Assembly (NCBI GenBank): GCA_046484825.1
Contig: JAWOIE010000217.1
Location: forward strand, 1-8,302
Length of the DNA: 8,302 nt
Direction: 5' to 3'
From: CAJYAN01 sp046484825
GTDB lineage: Bacteria; Pseudomonadota; Gammaproteobacteria; UBA6429; Thiohalophilaceae
This document shows, one piece after another, positions 5,878 to 8,302 of the stretch. The position numbers and the translations under genes were made by a program. Below the pieces are notes generated by a model. That model made no database searches. It saw only the letters and a program-made list of their open reading frames with translations, and was not told the DNA's origin. Each line of letters opens with the position of its first letter. The stretch's first letter is position 1.

Positions 5878-7089
5878 ATGATTCAGGCCTACAAACTGCT
5901 TCATACCTTCCCCTGGTGGTTGATGAAAACCCGTTTATACGCATTGGATGATTTTTTGCATCGGCATGCCTACTTGTGGCGGGCACAGCCTTTTAAAATA
6001 GAACGTCCGGATTGGTGCGCCACGTTTCCGGAATTGACCCGCAGCCTGCTGGCGCTGAGCGATACTGAGGTGGCACAACTGGAGCGTACACCGCAGTCCC
6101 TGCGGGATTTCGTTTCTCGGTTTATCCCGCAGCTGCAGGCCCTCGATGAATTCTGTTTTTTTCCTCCCCTGGCCGAGTCGGTCGCGCCCTTGCCCGAGGC
6201 CCGCTTTGGATGGGAAGTCCCCGGGCGCAAGCAGGCGCAGATCTGGGCCTTTAGTCAGGCCATTGAATGCGTGCCCGCGCCCTTGCTTGAGTGGTGTGGG
6301 GGCAAGGGGCATCTGGGACGCAGCCTGGCACTGTTGTGGCAACAGCCGGTGGAGACGCTGGAGTGGGACGCCTCGCTGTGTGATGCCGGCAAGCGTCTGG
6401 CGGCACGGGTCAATGTACAACAGGCGTTTCATGTAAAAGATGCGCTGCAACCCACGACCCTGGCACATGCGCGGCAAAAGCATGTGGTCGCCCTGCATGC
6501 CTGCGGCGCCCTGCATCGACAACTGGTGGCGTCGACCGCCACCGAGAATATCCCGGCACTCGATATTGCGCCGTGTTGCTATCACCTGGGCAGTGCGGCA
6601 CGCTATCGGGCCTTTAATCCAGACCTGTGTCTGCGAATGCAGCGGGATGACCTGCGCCTCGCCGTCACCAATAGCGACACCGCGGCGGCCACACAGATAC
6701 GTTCCCGTCAACGGGAAATGGCCTGGAAGCTGGGCTTTGAGGCCTTGCGCCGCCAACAGCAGCCGGCAACGCCGTACCGCAGCATCAGGCCCATCAACAA
6801 GTCGTGGTTGAAAGGGGATTTTGCCGGCTTTTGTCAGCAGCTGGCCATGCGCGAGTCTCTGGCCTTGCCGCGCCAGGTCGACTGGTCCTCACTGGAACAG
6901 CAAGGCTGGCAACGCCAGCACGATGTTGTGCGCCTGGACCTGCTGCGTTTTGCCTTTCGGCGTCCTCTCGAGGTCTGGCTGGTGCTGGATATGGCGGTCT
7001 TTTTAGAGCAACAGGGCTATACGGTCAGTGTGCGGGAGTTCTGCCCCCAAGGGGTAACACCACGCAATTTGCTGATCTCGGCGCATTGA
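5878..7089 (+). CDS. SAM-dependent methyltransferase, Methyltransf_32-like
   Basis: This 403-residue cytosolic protein has a Rossmann methyltransferase core in its middle. LLEWCGGKGHLGRSL (about residues 136-150) is the SAM-binding glycine-rich motif I, ALHACGAL (about 205) fits a motif II/III strand, and DIAPCCYHLG (about 228-237) carries the C-C-Y-H signature of the PF13679 group, which includes GSTCD and METTL25-like proteins. The first 110 residues are helical and the last 130 form an extra region, so both flanks could recognise the substrate, which is unknown. The frame is open to a TTG at 5773. I chose the ATG at 5878 because residues from there on look like protein and AAGGA lies 12 bases before it. 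The spacing is long, so the start is not secure. The 126-base gap from the lipoprotein gene argues against a tight operon. Confidence 0.82.
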   Translation: MIQAYKLLHTFPWWLMKTRLYALDDFLHRHAYLWRAQPFKIERPDWCATFPELTRSLLALSDTEVAQLERTPQSLRDFVSRFIPQLQALDEFCFFPPLAESVAPLPEARFGWEVPGRKQAQIWAFSQAIECVPAPLLEWCGGKGHLGRSLALLWQQPVETLEWDASLCDAGKRLAARVNVQQAFHVKDALQPTTLAHARQKHVVALHACGALHRQLVASTATENIPALDIAPCCYHLGSAARYRAFNPDLCLRMQRDDLRLAVTNSDTAAATQIRSRQREMAWKLGFEALRRQQQPATPYRSIRPINKSWLKGDFAGFCQQLAMRESLALPRQVDWSSLEQQGWQRQHDVVRLDLLRFAFRRPLEVWLVLDMAVFLEQQGYTVSVREFCPQGVTPRNLLISAH

Positions 7090-7091
7090 GT

Positions 7092-7126
7092 GGGTTCGAC
7101 GTCGCAGGCGCGCGACAGTCAAACCC
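7092..7126. terminator. Two-tier hairpin between convergent genes
   Basis: GGGTT (7092-7096) pairs with AACCC (7122-7126), and inside it GTCGC (7101-7105) pairs with GCGAC (7112-7116) around a 6-base loop. It fills most of the 42-base gap between the methyltransferase stop and the oxidoreductase stop, where a shared terminator would sit. No T-run follows on either side. Confidence 0.3.
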
Positions 7127-7131
7127 TGTGC

Positions 7132-7716
7132 TCAGCGGCCGGCCCTACCCAGGCGGGTCATTTTTTCCAGCCAGCGCTGCCGGTGTCGGGCGCTGCCTTC
7201 GACCAGGCCGACCAGACTCTTGCGTACCGGCTTGATACCACAGAACCTGAGGATGTTGCGTTCCAGGCTCTTGAGGCTATGGGCGCCGAAATACCAGCGA
7301 TAGGCAAAGGCGGGCATGCCCATGGTAATCACCACGCGCGCCGATTTTCCCTTGAGGAGTTTCCGCCAGGTTTTGCCGTCGGCACTCACCTCCATGGCAA
7401 AGCCGTGGCGAAAGACCTGTTCGAGAAAAGCTTTTAACAGCGCGGGCATGCTGCCAAGCCAGAGCGGATAGAATAGCACCAGGTGGTCCGCCCAGCGGAT
7501 CTGTTCCTGGCACTGCTGGATCACCTCCGGTGCCGGCTGCGTATAAAATTCTTCATAGCGGCGTAGCAGGGGAAAGTCCAGGGTGGCGACGCTGAGGAGC
7601 CTGACGCTATGGCCCGCCTGGCGGGCGGCCTGCGCATAGGCGTCGGCCAGGGCATGACCGTAGTGGCTCGGGTCCGGGTCAGGGTGTCCCTGAATAATGA
7701 CAATATTTTTCGGCAT
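7132..7716 (-). CDS. NAD(P)H-dependent flavodoxin-fold oxidoreductase
   Basis: This 194-residue protein belongs to the flavodoxin-like NAD(P)H:quinone reductase family (PF02525: KefF, MdaB, NQO1). The N-terminal strand NIVIIQGHPDP leads into a phosphate-binding loop with Ser-His-Tyr for FMN or FAD. WADHLVLFYPLWLGSMPALL followed by KAFLEQVF is the family's most conserved block. RVVITMGMP is the later strand that contacts the flavin and nicotinamide. Such enzymes carry out two-electron reduction of quinones, or regulate Kef potassium channels; no kefB/C gene is visible here. The ATG at 7716 opens the first strand. A TTG at 7725 would add three residues, and neither has a strong Shine-Dalgarno. 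It is convergent with the methyltransferase and divergent from the yajD-like gene. Confidence 0.88.
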   Translation of the reverse strand: MPKNIVIIQGHPDPDPSHYGHALADAYAQAARQAGHSVRLLSVATLDFPLLRRYEEFYTQPAPEVIQQCQEQIRWADHLVLFYPLWLGSMPALLKAFLEQVFRHGFAMEVSADGKTWRKLLKGKSARVVITMGMPAFAYRWYFGAHSLKSLERNILRFCGIKPVRKSLVGLVEGSARHRQRWLEKMTRLGRAGR

Positions 7717-7747
7717 CGTAGTCAACCGTCGTGATGGTATTTTTTCA

Positions 7748-7753
7748 AGTATA
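7748..7753 (-). promoter_or_regulatory. Candidate -10 box for the oxidoreductase gene
   Basis: TATACT on the minus strand (7753-7748) matches five of six -10 consensus bases and would give a leader of about 25 bases before 7716. No convincing -35 is seen at 16-18 bases upstream, so the promoter is weak or needs an activator. Confidence 0.3.
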
Positions 7754-7864
7754 GAACATGAGCTGCCTTTTACTGTCGTAGTGGCAGCACGGTAGGTCCT
7801 GTGCAGGGCGCTGATGGTATGGCGTCCTGGACAAACAGCGCAGGCCTTTTGGGCAAAATCCGTT

Positions 7865-7870
7865 TATGAT
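7865..7870 (+). promoter_or_regulatory. Candidate -10 box for the yajD-like gene
   Basis: TATGAT matches five of six -10 consensus bases, 46 bases before the ATG at 7917. No good -35 lies at the expected distance. The self-complementary TTTTG/CAAAA at 7847-7858 just upstream is of unknown meaning. Confidence 0.25.
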
Positions 7871-7916
7871 AGGTGCATGTAACGAGTCTAAATCCCCGGC
7901 ACTAGGGAGGTCCACC

Positions 7917-8302
7917 ATGACGAAACCGGAGAACCAAAAATTGAACCAGGTCGTGGCCGCCGCGCGCCGCGCCAGCGAGTTGCGTGATCAGGGTTATCGC
8001 GAACAGGCGCTGAAGATGTATCCCCATATTTGCGGCCGTTGCAGTCGTGAGTTTGAGCGTAAGAATCTGCACGAACTGACGCAGGCGGTTCAGCACCAGC
8101 TGCACCGGCTGGCGAGGGCGGCTGCGGCTGCGGGGAAACGCCGGCAGGTCCAGGCGTCGGGTTGGGCGCTCCATCAGAACGGCACCTCCTCGTCGCTGAG
8201 GGGAGTGCCGCCGCCGGGGGGCGAGGTCCAGTCGTTGCCCCAGCCGCCGGAGCTGGGAGCCGCTGGCTGGGCAGCACCTGCACCATGCCCGGCACTGGGT
8301 GC
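7917..8302 (+). CDS. yajD: YajD-like HNH nuclease, interrupted after codon 55
   Basis: The ATG at 7917 has AGGGAGG (7904-7910) six bases upstream. Residues 27-55, including YREQALKMYPHICGRC (27-42) and SREFERKNLHELT (43-55), closely follow the conserved N-terminal half of YajD proteins, with the first zinc CxxC (CGRC, 39-42). The family continues with V-H-H and the HNH catalytic core, but here, after base 8081, the frame reads QAVQHQLHRLARAAAAAG and then Pro/Gly-rich residues with no HNH, Asn or second CxxC. The frame stays open to the window edge without a stop, so a chimeric protein is formally possible. I read the gene as disrupted by inserted DNA. YajD-type proteins of about 115 residues are single-domain HNH nucleases of poorly known function; this copy would lack the active site. 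Confidence 0.72.
   Translation, partial: MTKPENQKLNQVVAAARRASELRDQGYREQALKMYPHICGRCSREFERKNLHELTQAVQHQLHRLARAAAAAGKRRQVQASGWALHQNGTSSSLRGVPPPGGEVQSLPQPPELGAAGWAAPAPCPALG
8082..8302. mobile_element. Left end of a putative integrated element (prophage-like)
   Basis: At about base 8081 the YajD similarity ends abruptly in mid-domain. The DNA beyond is visibly more G+C-rich, and its best coding reading switches to the minus strand, with an SSB-like tail ending at 8174. A second frame starts at 8174 in a TGATG stop-start overlap, a packing typical of phage operons. The exact edge and any attachment-site core cannot be fixed without the other junction. An assembly chimera is the main alternative. 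Confidence 0.5.
8174..8302 (-). CDS. C-terminal tail of an SSB-like protein (5' end outside window)
   Basis: On the minus strand a frame is open from the window edge to the TGA at 8176-8174, giving 42 residues. It is a Gly/Pro/Ala/Gln-rich disordered stretch containing SSGGWGNDW and SPPGGG, and it ends in LSDEEVPF. Single-stranded DNA-binding proteins end in just this way: a flexible Gly/Pro-rich linker, then an acidic tip finishing in Pro-Phe (DDDIPF in E. coli), which docks repair and replication partners. The OB-fold itself would lie beyond the window. Many phages and conjugative elements carry their own ssb. The tip is a variant (DEEVPF), and only the tail is visible, so another protein with an SSB-like tip is possible. 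Confidence 0.55.
   Translation of the reverse strand, partial: APSAGHGAGAAQPAAPSSGGWGNDWTSPPGGGTPLSDEEVPF

Noticed and set aside
5935..6756. Minus-strand 273-codon frame opposite the methyltransferase gene
   Set aside because: It is a shadow of the GC-rich methyltransferase gene, without a ribosome binding site or recognisable motifs.
7888..8295. Minus-strand 135-codon Pro/Arg-rich frame at the right edge
   Set aside because: It is out of frame with the SSB-like tail and reads as low-complexity GC-rich shadow.

Overview
The window looks like a chromosomal stretch of a gammaproteobacterium that carries an exosortase/PEP-CTERM system. The evidence is an MtfA-type peptidase, a YajD-type HNH protein, a group IV (fold III) ornithine decarboxylase, a Spy/CpxP-like periplasmic protein and a short protein with a PEP-CTERM anchor. 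Most genes read as vertically inherited housekeeping or envelope genes. The species cannot be named from this sequence.

Layout. The window opens inside mtfA (+, its 3' half). Convergent to it, on the minus strand, lie a polytopic HGSNAT/DUF1624-type membrane acyltransferase and, upstream of it, a 72-residue PEP-CTERM protein. The PEP-CTERM gene has a good sigma70-type promoter whose -35 box sits inside a dyad. Then come a Spy/CpxP-like chaperone gene (-), with a textbook terminator and a possible ECF-type promoter, and the decarboxylase (-). About 640 bases without a convincing gene follow. On the plus strand come a DUF4382 lipoprotein and a Methyltransf_32-type methyltransferase, each preceded by a hairpin that pairs with its Shine-Dalgarno region. 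A minus-strand flavodoxin-fold NAD(P)H oxidoreductase converges on the methyltransferase. It is divergent from the last plus-strand gene, a YajD-like HNH protein.

The right edge is the most interesting place. The YajD-like reading frame matches the family closely for 55 codons and then, at about base 8081, stops resembling it just where the HNH histidines should begin. From there the DNA is clearly more G+C-rich. On the minus strand it encodes a Gly/Pro-rich tail ending in an acidic Pro-Phe tip, which is what the C-terminus of a single-stranded DNA-binding protein looks like. The simplest reading is that the window ends just inside a prophage or other integrated element inserted into the yajD-like gene.

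No CRISPR array, rRNA, tRNA, insertion sequence or recognisable defence operon was seen. The genes do not form one pathway. The plausible functional groups are envelope and surface genes (acyltransferase, PEP-CTERM protein, Spy/CpxP-like protein, DUF4382 lipoprotein), polyamine synthesis (decarboxylase) and the integrated element at the right edge.
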